Origin: Sphingobium xenophagum NBRC 107872
Lineage (GTDB): Bacteria > Pseudomonadota > Alphaproteobacteria > Sphingomonadales > Sphingomonadaceae
Length of the DNA: 40,145 nucleotides
Direction of reading: 5' to 3'
NCBI RefSeq assembly: GCF_000367345.1
Contig: NZ_BARE01000005.1
Span: 1-40,145, forward strand
Below the pieces are notes generated by a model that had not been told where the DNA came from, searched no databases, and worked only from the letters and a program-made list of their open reading frames with translations. Positions 17,520 to 26,254 of this stretch are shown here, piece after piece (position 1 is the first letter of the stretch; every line of letters starts with the position of its first letter). The position numbers and the translations under genes are program-made.

Positions 17520-20417
17520 ATGACCGACGCACCTGACTATAAGTCCACCGTTTTCCTGCCCGTCACCGACTTTCCGATGAAGGCCGGCCTGGCGCAGAAG
17601 GAACCCGCGATCGCGGCCAAGTGGGAGGCGATGGGTCTGTATGACCGGCTGCGCGAGCGGCGCAAGGGGCGCGAACGCTTCATCCTGCATGATGGGCCGC
17701 CCTACGCCAATGGCGACATCCATATGGGCCATGCGATGAACAAGGTGCTCAAGGACATCATCGTCCGCAGCCAATCGCTGCTCGGCAAGGATGCGCCCTA
17801 TGTGCCCGGCTGGGACTGCCATGGCCTGCCGATCGAATGGAAGATCGAGGAGGAGTATCGCAAGAAGAAGCTGAACAAGGATGAGGTGCCCGCCGCCGAG
17901 TTCCGCGCCCAGTGCCGCGCCTATGCCGACAAATGGGTGGGCGTGCAGAAGGAGCAGTTCAAGCGTCTGGGCGTGATGGGCGACTGGGCCGATCCGTACC
18001 TGACCATGAAGTTCGACGCCGAAGCGACGATCGTGGGCGAATTGCTGAAATTCGCGGAAAGCGGCCAACTGTATCGCGGGGCCAAGCCGGTGATGTGGTC
18101 CCCGGTCGAAAAGACCGCGCTGGCCGAGGCTGAGGTGGAATATGAGGATGTCGTGTCGACGCAGATCGACGTGGCGTTCGAGATTGTGGAAGCGCCCAAT
18201 GCGCCGGAACTGGTTGGCGCGCACGCGGTGATCTGGACGACGACGCCCTGGACGATCCCGGTGAACCAGGCGATCGCGTTTGGGGAGGGGATTGAATACG
18301 GCTTAGTTGAAATTGGGCATCAAGATTATGTTCGGCGCCGGTATTTGGTTGCTGCTGGTTTATGGGAAGATTTTTATCATCGGTTAGTGCCGAATTTGAC
18401 GTCTCAGGTTGCCGATCATGGTATTGCAGCCTTTGAAATCTTGAAGACTTTCAAAGGCACCGACCTCGCCGGAGCCGTCGCCCGTCACCCAATGCACGAA
18501 CTCGGCGGCTTCTTCGCCCGCCCGCGTCCCTTCCTGCCCGCCGATCATGTCACCACCGATGCGGGTACGGGCCTTGTCCATATGTCCCCCGATCATGGCG
18601 AGGAGGATTTCATCGCCTGCAAGAAGCTGGGCATCGACCCGGTGTTTGCGGTCAATGATGCTGGTTTCTATCGCGACGATTGGGAGTGGTTGCCGGGGCA
18701 GGGCAGCGTCATCAACACCAAGTTCAACGGCGCGGACGGTCCGATCTGCACTGACCTGCGCGCGGCTGGTGCGCTGCTGTCGGCCAGCGAGTTCAGGCAT
18801 AGCTATCCCCATAGCTGGCGGTCGAAGGCGCGGATCATCTATCGCTGCACGCCGCAATGGTTCATTCCGATGGACAAGCCGAGCGGTCAGGTGATGGACT
18901 ATCCGCTGCCGCCGCTGGAGCCGGTTACCGGCGCGCTGGCGACGGCGCTGCCGACCAACGGGCCGACGCTGCGCGGCGTGGCGCTCGATGCGATCCAGAA
19001 CACCCGCTGGGTGCCGGAGCGCTCGACCAACCGTATCCGGTCCATGGTCGAAGGGCGTCCCGACTGGGTGATCAGCCGCCAGCGCGCCTGGGGCGTGCCG
19101 ATCGCGCTCTATGTGCATCGCAAGAGTGGGCAGTATCTGGTTGATCCGGCGGTCAATACCCGCATCGTCGAAGCGTTCAAGGCGGGCGGCGCGGATGCCT
19201 GGTTCGGGGCGGATCATCAGGCGCTGCTGGGGCCGGATCATGATCTGGCCGACTATGAGGTCATCACCGACATTCTCGACGTGTGGTTCGATTCCGGGTC
19301 GACCCATAGTTTCGTGGTGGAGGCCCGCTATGGCGAGGGCGCGCGCGCCGACCTGTATATCGAAGGATCGGACCAGCATCGCGGCTGGTTCCAGTCATCG
19401 CTGCTCGAAAGCTGCGGCACGCGGGGGCAGGCGCCGTACAAGGCAGTGCTGACCCATGGCTTCGCGCTCGACGGGACCGGGCGCAAAATGTCCAAGAGCC
19501 TTGGCAATGTCGTCGATCCGCTCAAGATCATGGGCGAAAGCGGCGCGGACATATTGCGCGTATGGGTCGCGAGCACCGACTATTTCGACGATGTGCGGAT
19601 CGGCAAGGAAGTGCTGGCCGGATCGTCCGACGCCTATCGCAAATTGCGCAATACTTTCCGGTACATGCTGGGCGCTCTTTCCGATTATGATGAAGAGACC
19701 GAAGCCGTGTCCTACGCCGAAATGCCGGAGCTGGAGCGCTATATGCTCCACCGGCTGGCGACGCTGGACGCGGAATTGCGCAGCGTTGTCGACAAGGCAG
19801 CGGACAGCGAGAATTGGCTGGAATTCAGCCGCTATACCCGCGCGCTGTTCGATTTCGCCAATAGCGACCTGTCGGCCTTCTTCTTCGACATTCGCAAGGA
19901 CTGCCTCTATTGCGACGCGCCGTCGGACCCCAAGCGCCGCGCCTATCGCACATTGCTGGATACGCTGTTCCACGCGCTGGTCCGCTATGCCGCGCCGATC
20001 ATCCCCTTCACCGCGGAGGAAGTATGGCAAAGCCGCTTCCCAAGTGACGAGGAAAGCGTGCATTTTCTGGAATGGCCGGAGATCGACCATCACTGGATCA
20101 ACGCGCATCTGGACGAGAAATGGACCGAGTTGCGCAGCCAGCGCGAACAGGTCAACGAGGCGATCGAGCCGTTGCGGCGCGAAAAGATCGTGCGTTCCAG
20201 CCTGGAGGCCGATGTCACCATGGGGCAGGTGCTGGCCGTGGGCGACGTCGATTTCGCTGAAGTGGCGATCGTCGCGCGGGTGACGATGGGCGAGGGCGAC
20301 GGCATCAGCGTCCGTCCCAGCGAATGGCACAAATGCGGCCGTTGCTGGCGCTTGCTGCCCGAAGTCACCGAAGATGGCGCGCTGTGCGGCCGGTGTGACG
20401 CCGTTGTTGCGCTATGA
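17520..20417 (+). CDS. ileS: Isoleucyl-tRNA synthetase
   Basis: This 965-residue class I synthetase charges tRNA-Ile. The HIGH motif appears as NGDIHMGHA (about 64-72), followed by GWDCHGLPIE. The CP1 editing domain contains TTPWTIPVNQA and GTGLVHMSPDHGEEDF. The KMSKS loop lies near 655 in GRKMSKSLGN. The C-terminal zinc finger is complete (Cys939, Cys942, Cys956, Cys959). Residues about 254-340, in a variable part of the editing domain, are encoded by DNA with clearly different codon use (see findings). The reading frame is nevertheless intact and the catalytic parts are normal. Confidence 0.96.
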   Translation: MTDAPDYKSTVFLPVTDFPMKAGLAQKEPAIAAKWEAMGLYDRLRERRKGRERFILHDGPPYANGDIHMGHAMNKVLKDIIVRSQSLLGKDAPYVPGWDCHGLPIEWKIEEEYRKKKLNKDEVPAAEFRAQCRAYADKWVGVQKEQFKRLGVMGDWADPYLTMKFDAEATIVGELLKFAESGQLYRGAKPVMWSPVEKTALAEAEVEYEDVVSTQIDVAFEIVEAPNAPELVGAHAVIWTTTPWTIPVNQAIAFGEGIEYGLVEIGHQDYVRRRYLVAAGLWEDFYHRLVPNLTSQVADHGIAAFEILKTFKGTDLAGAVARHPMHELGGFFARPRPFLPADHVTTDAGTGLVHMSPDHGEEDFIACKKLGIDPVFAVNDAGFYRDDWEWLPGQGSVINTKFNGADGPICTDLRAAGALLSASEFRHSYPHSWRSKARIIYRCTPQWFIPMDKPSGQVMDYPLPPLEPVTGALATALPTNGPTLRGVALDAIQNTRWVPERSTNRIRSMVEGRPDWVISRQRAWGVPIALYVHRKSGQYLVDPAVNTRIVEAFKAGGADAWFGADHQALLGPDHDLADYEVITDILDVWFDSGSTHSFVVEARYGEGARADLYIEGSDQHRGWFQSSLLESCGTRGQAPYKAVLTHGFALDGTGRKMSKSLGNVVDPLKIMGESGADILRVWVASTDYFDDVRIGKEVLAGSSDAYRKLRNTFRYMLGALSDYDEETEAVSYAEMPELERYMLHRLATLDAELRSVVDKAADSENWLEFSRYTRALFDFANSDLSAFFFDIRKDCLYCDAPSDPKRRAYRTLLDTLFHALVRYAAPIIPFTAEEVWQSRFPSDEESVHFLEWPEIDHHWINAHLDEKWTELRSQREQVNEAIEPLRREKIVRSSLEADVTMGQVLAVGDVDFAEVAIVARVTMGEGDGISVRPSEWHKCGRCWRLLPEVTEDGALCGRCDAVVAL

Positions 20418-20432
20418 ATAGGCATGGAACAA

Positions 20433-20506
20433 CGTGCTCCCGCGAAGGCGGGAGCCTAGTCGTGCCGTCCGAGCTGGGCTCCCGCCTTCGCGGGAGCACG
20501 TTTTTT
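20433..20506 (+). terminator. 68-base repeat followed by T6, possible terminator after ileS
   Basis: The copy at 20433-20500 has GTGCTCCCGCGAAGGCGGGAGC and its inverse. It is followed at once by six T residues (20501-20506), giving the classical stem plus U-tract form for the plus strand. Since lspA begins only 20 bases later in the same direction, it may partly uncouple lspA from ileS transcription. This is the only copy in the window with a T tract. Confidence 0.65.
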
Positions 20507-20526
20507 CCAGTCGCTGGGTTTGATCG

Positions 20527-21042
20527 ATGACTAATCCTATCAACCACCGCCCGCTGGGCCTGACCGTCGCGATCGTGACGTTGGCGCTCGACCAGCTCAT
20601 TAAATATGCCGTCACCTATCCGCTGGCGCTCAAGAGCCGGGCGGATCTGGGGATCGAGATATTGCCGATCTTCCGCCTGCGCTGGCTGGAAAATCGCGGC
20701 GTGTCGATGGGCTTCTTTCACGCCGACACCGACCTGATGCGCTGGGGGCTGGTGGGCATGACCATATTGATCGCCGGATTTGTGGGCGTGTGGATGTGGC
20801 GCGAAAAGGCGCGGCAGGATGTCGCGGCGCTGGGGCTGGTCCTAGGCGGCGCCATCGGCAATATCGTCGACCGGATAAGGCTGGGCTATGTCGTTGATTA
20901 TGCCGACCTGCATTTTGGCGACTGGCGGCCCTTCCTGATTTTCAACCTGGCTGACGCAGCGATCACCATCGGCGTGCTGATCCTGCTTGCGCGGGCGTTG
21001 CTGCTGCGCGACAAGGGCGCAAATACGGAGACTTTGAAGTGA
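20527..21042 (+). CDS. lspA: Lipoprotein signal peptidase LspA
   Basis: This 171-residue inner-membrane aspartyl protease removes signal peptides from diacylated prolipoproteins. There are four membrane segments. The catalytic dyad is Asp124 in DRIRLGYVVDYADL and Asp143 in FNLADAAI. Also conserved are LDQLIKY (21-27) and ENRGVSMGFF (55-64), the latter a variant of the usual N-x-GAAFSF type loop. The ileS-lspA order is widespread. The downstream lipoprotein gene overlaps by four bases (GTGA), so the enzyme and a likely substrate are translated together. Confidence 0.95.
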   Translation: MTNPINHRPLGLTVAIVTLALDQLIKYAVTYPLALKSRADLGIEILPIFRLRWLENRGVSMGFFHADTDLMRWGLVGMTILIAGFVGVWMWREKARQDVAALGLVLGGAIGNIVDRIRLGYVVDYADLHFGDWRPFLIFNLADAAITIGVLILLARALLLRDKGANTETLK

Positions 21043-21452
21043 AGCTTAAACTGATCCTTGCCGCCGGTCTGCTCACCACCCTGTCGGCCTGCGGCGGCGG
21101 CGGCGGGCTGTTCAACCGCGAACGTCCCGATGAATTTGCGGTGTCGCGTCAGGCGCCGCTGGTGATCCCACCAGACTTCGCGCTGGTGCCGCCCGCGCCC
21201 GGCTCGCCTTCGTCCAATGCGGTCGATTCGAGCAAGGCGGCGATGGAAGCGATGTTCGGTGGCCCCGCGCAGCGCAGCGCGACCGAAACGTCGACGCTGA
21301 ACGCTGCCGGTCGCGCCAATGCGGCGGCGGGCATCCGCTCGACCGCTGGCGATCCGGGCACCGAAGTGGTCGACAAGGGCGCGACCACCCGCGACATTAT
21401 CGCCGCCCCCGAAGGCGACGGTCAGGACGCACGAGCCGCAACGCCGCAGTAA
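21039..21452 (+). CDS. DUF3035 lipoprotein
   Basis: This 137-residue lipoprotein has a signal peptide (MKLKLILAAGLLTTLSAC) whose lipobox LSAC puts lipidation at Cys18. A glycine run follows, then the DUF3035 core NRERPDEFAVSRQAPLVIPPDF with a Pro-rich LVPPAPG segment. The remainder is low-complexity and probably disordered. Function is unknown; members are typically encoded next to lspA in alphaproteobacteria. It starts at a GTG overlapping the lspA stop. It is the last gene of the purE-to-DUF3035 series and is followed by an intrinsic terminator. Confidence 0.88.
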   Translation: MKLKLILAAGLLTTLSACGGGGGLFNRERPDEFAVSRQAPLVIPPDFALVPPAPGSPSSNAVDSSKAAMEAMFGGPAQRSATETSTLNAAGRANAAAGIRSTAGDPGTEVVDKGATTRDIIAAPEGDGQDARAATPQ

Positions 21453-21462
21453 TAGGGAATGG

Positions 21463-21488
21463 AAAAGGGGCCGAATGGCCCCTTTTTT
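21463..21488 (+). terminator. Rho-independent terminator after the DUF3035 lipoprotein gene
   Basis: AAAAGGGGCC, loop gaat, GGCCCC and six T residues form a perfect GC stem with flanking A/T extension, 10 bases after the stop codon. It is the clearest terminator in the window. Its A-rich left side means it could also work against transcripts arriving from dxs on the minus strand. Confidence 0.9.
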
Positions 21489-21522
21489 GTTGCGATAGCT
21501 GCTTTCCCGCGTGAAGCGCCCA

Positions 21523-21595
21523 GCTCCGTTCGTTTCGAGCGAAGTCGAGAAACCTGTGCATGATGTTTCTCGACTTCGCTCGAAACGAACGGAGC
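21523..21595. repeat. Intergenic palindrome, TTTCTCGACTTCGCTCGAAA type
   Basis: The arms gctccgttcgtttcgagcga (21523-) and tcgctcgaaacgaacggagc (-21595) extend inward through agtcgagaaac and its complement to about 31 paired bases around a short loop. It is the intact version of the element embedded in uup and, as a half, at 33884-33913. Confidence 0.9.
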
Positions 21596-21638
21596 AAAGT
21601 AAGTTTATCATACCCTCCCCCGGAAGGTGGAGAATTTT

Positions 21639-23567
21639 TTAGGCCCGCGCTTCGGTTCCTACGCTGTTGTGGCGCAATGCCGTCAGCACCGTGTCGATGA
21701 TGGCGTCGGCGTCCAGGCGCGCGTCGGCATATTGTTTTTCGGGCTTGTCCTGATCCTGAAACAGGTCCGGCAGGCGCAGGGTGCGCAGTTTCAGGCCGTT
21801 GTCGATGAGGCCAAGGTCACTGGCCAGCGTCAGCACATGCGCGCCAAGGCCGCCGATCGCGCCTTCCTCGATCGTCACGGCGACTTCATGGGTGGTGAGC
21901 AGGCGGCGGATCATCGCTTCGTCGAGCGGCTTGGCAAAGCGCAGGTCGGCGACGGTGGTGGACAGGCCGCGCGCTTCCAGAGCCTCGGCGGCTTTGAGCG
22001 CCTCTTCCAGCCTTGTGCCGAGCGAGAGGATGGCGACCTGCCGCCCGTCGCGCACGATGCGGCCCTTGCCGATGTCCAGACGCTCCGGAACGGCGGGCAT
22101 GGCGACGCCGGTGCCGTTGCCGCGCGGATAGCGCAGCGCGATCGGCCCGCTGTCATGGCAGGCGGCGGTATGGGTCATATGGACCAGTTCCGCTTCGTCC
22201 GCCGCCGCCATCACCACCATGTTGGGCAGGGTGGCGAGATAGGTGACGTCGAAACTGCCCGCATGGGTCGATCCGTCCGCGCCGACCAGACCCGCGCGGT
22301 CGATGGCGAATCGGACGGGCAGATTCTGGATCGCGACGTCATGGATGACCTGATCATAGGCGCGTTGCAGGAAGGTCGAATAGATGGCGCAGAAGGGCCG
22401 CATCCCCTGCGCGGCGAGGCCCGCGGCAAAGGTGACGGCATGTTGTTCGGCGATGCCGACGTCAAAGCAGCGGTCGGGAAAAGCGGTCGCGAATTTGTCC
22501 AGCCCGGTGCCGGACGGCATGGCGGCGGTGATGGCGCAGACGGCTGGATCGCGCTGCGCCTCGGCAATCAGCGCCTGGGCAAAGACATTGGTATAGCTGG
22601 GCGGGCCGGGCGGTGCCTTGGCCTGGGTGCCGGTGATGACGTCGAATTTCTGGACGCCATGATATTTGTCATCGGCCGCTTCGGCGGGGCCATAGCCCTT
22701 GCCCTTTTGCGTGACGACATGGACCAGGCACGGCCCTTCGGCAGCGTCGCGGACATTTTCCAGCACGGGGATTAACTGGTCGAGATTATGGCCGTCGATC
22801 GGGCCGACATAGTAAAAGCCCAGTTCCTCGAACAGGGTGCCGCCCATCGCCATGCCCCGGGCGAATTCGTCGGTCTTGCGCGCGGCATTGTGGAGCGGGC
22901 GGGGCAGCTTGCGCGCCAGCTTCTTCGCAAGGTCTCGCAGGCCCAGAAATTCGCGGCTGGACACGAGCCGCGCGAGATAGCCCGACAGGCCGCCAACCGG
23001 GGGGGCGATCGACATGTCATTGTCGTTCAGGATGACGATCAGGCGATTGCCCGCCGCCTGCGCATTGTTCATCGCCTCATAGGCCATGCCCGCCGACATC
23101 GCGCCGTCGCCGATGACGGCGATGCCCTTGCCTGGCCGGTCCTGCATCTTGTTGGCGATGGCGAAGCCCAGAGCCGCGCTGATCGACGTGGAGCTATGCG
23201 CCGCGCCGAACGGGTCGAAATCGGATTCGGCGCGCTTGGTGAAGCCCGACAGGCCGCCGCCCTGACGCAAAGTGCGGATGCGGTCGCGCCGTCCGGTCAG
23301 GATTTTGTGGGGATAGCATTGATGCCCCACGTCCCAGATCAGCTTGTCATTGGGCGTGTCGAACACGTAGTGGATGGCGGTCGTCAATTCGACCACGCCA
23401 AGCCCCGATCCCAGATGGCCGCCAGTGACGCCGACAGCGGCGATCACTTCCTGCCGCAGTTCGTCGGCAAGTTGCCGCAGCTGCTCCGGCTTGAGGGCGC
23501 GCAGGTCGGACGGCCAGATCACCTGGTCGAGCAACGGGGTTTGGGGGCGATCGTTCATGAAAGACAT
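21639..23567 (-). CDS. dxs: 1-deoxy-D-xylulose-5-phosphate synthase
   Basis: This 642-residue thiamine-diphosphate enzyme condenses pyruvate and glyceraldehyde 3-phosphate, the first step of the MEP isoprenoid pathway. The substrate His51 lies in [10 protein letters not shown]. The ThDP/Mg motif is [16 protein letters not shown] (153-168) with NDNDMSI at 181-187. The second half contains [18 protein letters not shown] with the conserved cofactor-activating Glu, and the transketolase C-terminal domain (about 500-630). The start may be the ATG at 23567 or the one three codons on at 23558; neither has a strong Shine-Dalgarno. The fur-family gene is 49 bases upstream on the same strand. Confidence 0.96.
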   Translation of the reverse strand: MSFMNDRPQTPLLDQVIWPSDLRALKPEQLRQLADELRQEVIAAVGVTGGHLGSGLGVVELTTAIHYVFDTPNDKLIWDVGHQCYPHKILTGRRDRIRTLRQGGGLSGFTKRAESDFDPFGAAHSSTSISAALGFAIANKMQDRPGKGIAVIGDGAMSAGMAYEAMNNAQAAGNRLIVILNDNDMSIAPPVGGLSGYLARLVSSREFLGLRDLAKKLARKLPRPLHNAARKTDEFARGMAMGGTLFEELGFYYVGPIDGHNLDQLIPVLENVRDAAEGPCLVHVVTQKGKGYGPAEAADDKYHGVQKFDVITGTQAKAPPGPPSYTNVFAQALIAEAQRDPAVCAITAAMPSGTGLDKFATAFPDRCFDVGIAEQHAVTFAAGLAAQGMRPFCAIYSTFLQRAYDQVIHDVAIQNLPVRFAIDRAGLVGADGSTHAGSFDVTYLATLPNMVVMAAADEAELVHMTHTAACHDSGPIALRYPRGNGTGVAMPAVPERLDIGKGRIVRDGRQVAILSLGTRLEEALKAAEALEARGLSTTVADLRFAKPLDEAMIRRLLTTHEVAVTIEEGAIGGLGAHVLTLASDLGLIDNGLKLRTLRLPDLFQDQDKPEKQYADARLDADAIIDTVLTALRHNSVGTEARA

Positions 23568-23616
23568 AGACTCGTCAGGGCGCTAGGCCGTTCCGTCGCG
23601 AAGCGCAACGATCCAC

Positions 23617-24084
23617 TTATGCAGCGCATTTGGCGCATGTTCCCAAAATTTCTATCACCGGGCGTTCGGGCTTGAACCCTTCCTGTTCGGCAACGGCGCG
23701 GACTTCGTTCGTCACCTTGTCATCATCGACATGGGTTGCCTGCTTGCAGGTGCGGCACACCAGGAAGATGCAGTCATGGTGGCAGCCGGGATGGGCATTG
23801 GCGATATAGGCGTTGGCGCTTTCCACCCGCATCGCGACATTGTTCGTCACGAACAGGTCGAGGATGCGATAGACGCTGTTGGGCGCGACCCGCTTGCCGC
23901 GCGCCTTCGACACGGTGTCGGCAATGTCATAGGCCGATGCGGGCTTGTCCTCCGCCGCCAGCGCATCGAAAATGGCCGCGCGCATGGGCGTCCATTGTTC
24001 GCCCTGCGTTTCCAGCATGGCGCGCGCAGCGTCGGCCAACCGGGTGCCGGTGGGTTCGTGATGATGGTGGTGATGGTCGGCCAT
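23617..24084 (-). CDS. Fur-family metalloregulator, Zur-like, with His-rich N-terminus
   Basis: This 155-residue repressor has the Fur fold: a winged helix (about 17-90, with TPMRAAIFDAL and APNSVYRILDLF) and a C-terminal dimerisation and metal domain. Two CxxC pairs form the structural zinc site (Cys110/Cys113 in CRTCK and Cys150/Cys153 in CAKC). HPGCHHDCIFLVC adds Cys101 and Cys105 plus His residues. Six consecutive His follow MAD at the N-terminus. The pattern is closer to Zur than Fur, but metal assignment is inferred. It follows the DUF423 gene and precedes dxs on the same strand. Confidence 0.88.
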   Translation of the reverse strand: MADHHHHHHEPTGTRLADAARAMLETQGEQWTPMRAAIFDALAAEDKPASAYDIADTVSKARGKRVAPNSVYRILDLFVTNNVAMRVESANAYIANAHPGCHHDCIFLVCRTCKQATHVDDDKVTNEVRAVAEQEGFKPERPVIEILGTCAKCAA

Positions 24085-24128
24085 GACGTCAATCTAGGCC
24101 GGGTAGATGGCCGGGGCAAGGGCGCGCG

Positions 24129-24455
24129 TCAGCGTTGCCCGAAGGTCCATGCCGCCCAGAGCCAGCCAGCGATCATCAACAGGCCGCCAATGGGCGTCAC
24201 CGCGCCGAGCCATTTGGGCGCGCCCAGCGCCATGGCGTAGAGGGTGAGGGCGAAGATCGCCGCGCCAACCAGCAAAAGCGCTGCCGCGCCGCGCGCCACG
24301 CCCATGATCGCCAGTGCGGCGACGGCATGAACCAGCTGGTAAAGGCCGCCGGTGCGCAGCCATTCCGCCGCCTTGGGATCGGCAACGCCATGCGCGCCAA
24401 ACGCGCCCGCCCCGATGGCGAGGGCGGCAGACAGGGCGGCGAATATGGGGATCAT
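24129..24455 (-). CDS. DUF423 (YgdD-type) membrane protein
   Basis: This 108-residue protein has four predicted membrane segments. The family signature GAFGAHGV (17-24) is followed by WLRTGGLYQLVHAVALL-like sequence (32-48) and the closing GAVTPIGGLLMIAGWLWAA. The biochemical function is unknown. Its ATG overlaps the stop of the kefB-like gene by four bases (ATGA), so translational coupling with the antiporter is likely. Length is typical for the family. Confidence 0.9.
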   Translation of the reverse strand: MIPIFAALSAALAIGAGAFGAHGVADPKAAEWLRTGGLYQLVHAVAALAIMGVARGAAALLLVGAAIFALTLYAMALGAPKWLGAVTPIGGLLMIAGWLWAAWTFGQR

Positions 24456-26254
24456 GGCTTTTCTCCGTCGCCGCGCGAGAGCAGGCGCATGCCTCTGCCG
24501 GGGCGATACATGAGATCCTTGGCCGCCAGCAGCGTGCCATGTTCGATCTGGAGCGCCAGCCTTTGCTGATCGTTGGCGCGATATTGGCGTTCGACTTCCT
24601 CGATTTCCTCCGACGGGACGCCAAGTGCCTCCATCGCCTGCACGCCCATGCAGATGGCCGATTCATAGACTTCGCGCACCACGGCGGCGAGATCGATGTT
24701 CTGCAAGGCCAGCAATTGCCGCCGGTCGAAGGCACGGACCATCAGCGCCGCCTGCGGGAAGGCTTCGGCAATGGGTTCAAGGGTGCGGCTGTCAAGCGAG
24801 GGATCGTCGATGCAGAAGGCGATCAGCCGGGCTTCTTCCGCGCCGGCGCGGCGCAGCAGGTCGATGCGGGTGCCATCGCCATAATAGACTTTCGTGTCGA
24901 ACCGCTGCGACGTTTCGATCTGGGCGGGCTTCTTGTCGATCGACACGACGGCAAAGCCATGGCCGATCAGCATTTGCGCGACCGTCTGGCCGAAGCGGCC
25001 ATAGCCAACGATGATCGCGGTGCCGCGCGGCGCTTCGTCCGGGTCGGGCAGATCGGCGCCGGCACTGGGCGTGGCGAATTCAAACCGGCGGGCGAACAGC
25101 ATCAGGAAGGGGGTGGTCGCCATGGAGAAGGTGACGATGGCGCTGAACAGGCTGGCGGCTTCGGGCGCGATCAGCAGCGCGCCCTGCGCCTGGGCGAAGA
25201 GGACGAAGCCGAATTCGCCGCCCTGACTGAGCAGCAGGCCAGCGCCAAGCGCGGGTCGCCAGTCCATGCCGAACAGGCGGGCGAGGCCGGTGATGATCGC
25301 GGCCTTGGTCGCGACCAGGATCAGCGCCATGCCGATGACGAACACGGGATTGGCGGCGACGGTGGCGAGGTCCAGCACCATGCCGACCGCCAGGAAGAAC
25401 AGGCCGAGCAGGATGGAACGGAACGGTTCGACGTCCGCCTCTATTTCATGCCGATAGGGCGAATCGGCTAGCATCACGCCCGCGACGAAGGCACCCAGGG
25501 CGGTGGAAAGATGCAGGCTGTGCATCAGCGCGGCGGCGGCCAGCACGGTGAACAGGCCGACGGTGACGAACAGTTCGCGCTCGCCCAACCGTCCGACAAG
25601 GGACAGGAGCGGGCGCAGGACGAAGCGACCGGCCAGAACCAGGCCCGCGATCGCCGCGACGGTATAGGCCGCCGTCATCCATCCGGGCGGTCCGCCTGCA
25701 TCAGCGGGGTTGCGGGACAGGGCGGCGACGATGGTGATCAGCGGGACGATGGAAAGATCCTGAAACAGCAGGATCGAGAATATCTTTTCACCGAAGGGCG
25801 AGTTGATGCGGCCGCTGGATTTCAGGCCCGGCAAGACCTGAGCGGTCGACGAGAGGGCGAGCGGCAGGCCGAGCGCAATCGCCGCGCCCCAGGTGAAGCC
25901 GGTGAAATAGAAGATGATCGCGGTCAGGACGCAGCCGCACAGCACCACCTGCGCCAAGCCGAGGGCGAATATGTCCCGCTTCAGCCGCCACAGCCGGGCG
26001 GGATGCAGTTCCAGACCGACGAGGAAAAGCAGCAGGACGATGCCGATTTCGGCAATGGCGAGCTTCGATTCGCCGCCGCCCACCAGCCCCAGCCCCTGCG
26101 GCCCGACCAGCGCGCCCGCGACGAGATAGCCCAGCACCGCGCCCAGCCCGAAGCGGCGGAAGATGATGACGAACAGCAACGCCGCGCCCAGCAGGAGGAC
26201 GCCGTCGGAGAGCAATATCTCGGTCGCGGTGATGGGAGCGGCGGATTTGGCCAT
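24452..26254 (-). CDS. KefB-type monovalent cation:proton antiporter (CPA2) with TrkA-N domain
   Basis: This 600-residue inner-membrane protein has an exchanger domain (about 12-390) of around twelve membrane segments. It includes the LGYLVAGALVGPQGLG entry, a LFQDLSIVPLI ion-binding segment (Gln165, Asp166), and GGEFGFVLFAQA. A cytoplasmic TrkA-N domain follows with the NAD-binding GYGRFGQ (417-423). Members extrude K+ or exchange Na+/K+ for H+, often in response to electrophile stress. No KefC/KefG ancillary gene is present, so glutathione gating is uncertain. It overlaps the DUF423 start by 4 bases and the Fe-S scaffold-like stop by 1. Confidence 0.93.
   Translation of the reverse strand: MAKSAAPITATEILLSDGVLLLGAALLFVIIFRRFGLGAVLGYLVAGALVGPQGLGLVGGGESKLAIAEIGIVLLLFLVGLELHPARLWRLKRDIFALGLAQVVLCGCVLTAIIFYFTGFTWGAAIALGLPLALSSTAQVLPGLKSSGRINSPFGEKIFSILLFQDLSIVPLITIVAALSRNPADAGGPPGWMTAAYTVAAIAGLVLAGRFVLRPLLSLVGRLGERELFVTVGLFTVLAAAALMHSLHLSTALGAFVAGVMLADSPYRHEIEADVEPFRSILLGLFFLAVGMVLDLATVAANPVFVIGMALILVATKAAIITGLARLFGMDWRPALGAGLLLSQGGEFGFVLFAQAQGALLIAPEAASLFSAIVTFSMATTPFLMLFARRFEFATPSAGADLPDPDEAPRGTAIIVGYGRFGQTVAQMLIGHGFAVVSIDKKPAQIETSQRFDTKVYYGDGTRIDLLRRAGAEEARLIAFCIDDPSLDSRTLEPIAEAFPQAALMVRAFDRRQLLALQNIDLAAVVREVYESAICMGVQAMEALGVPSEEIEEVERQYRANDQQRLALQIEHGTLLAAKDLMYRPGRGMRLLSRGDGEKP

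Noticed and set aside
21627..22775. 382-residue plus-strand frame over dxs
   Set aside because: Antisense shadow; no Shine-Dalgarno and no recognisable motif, whereas dxs is intact.
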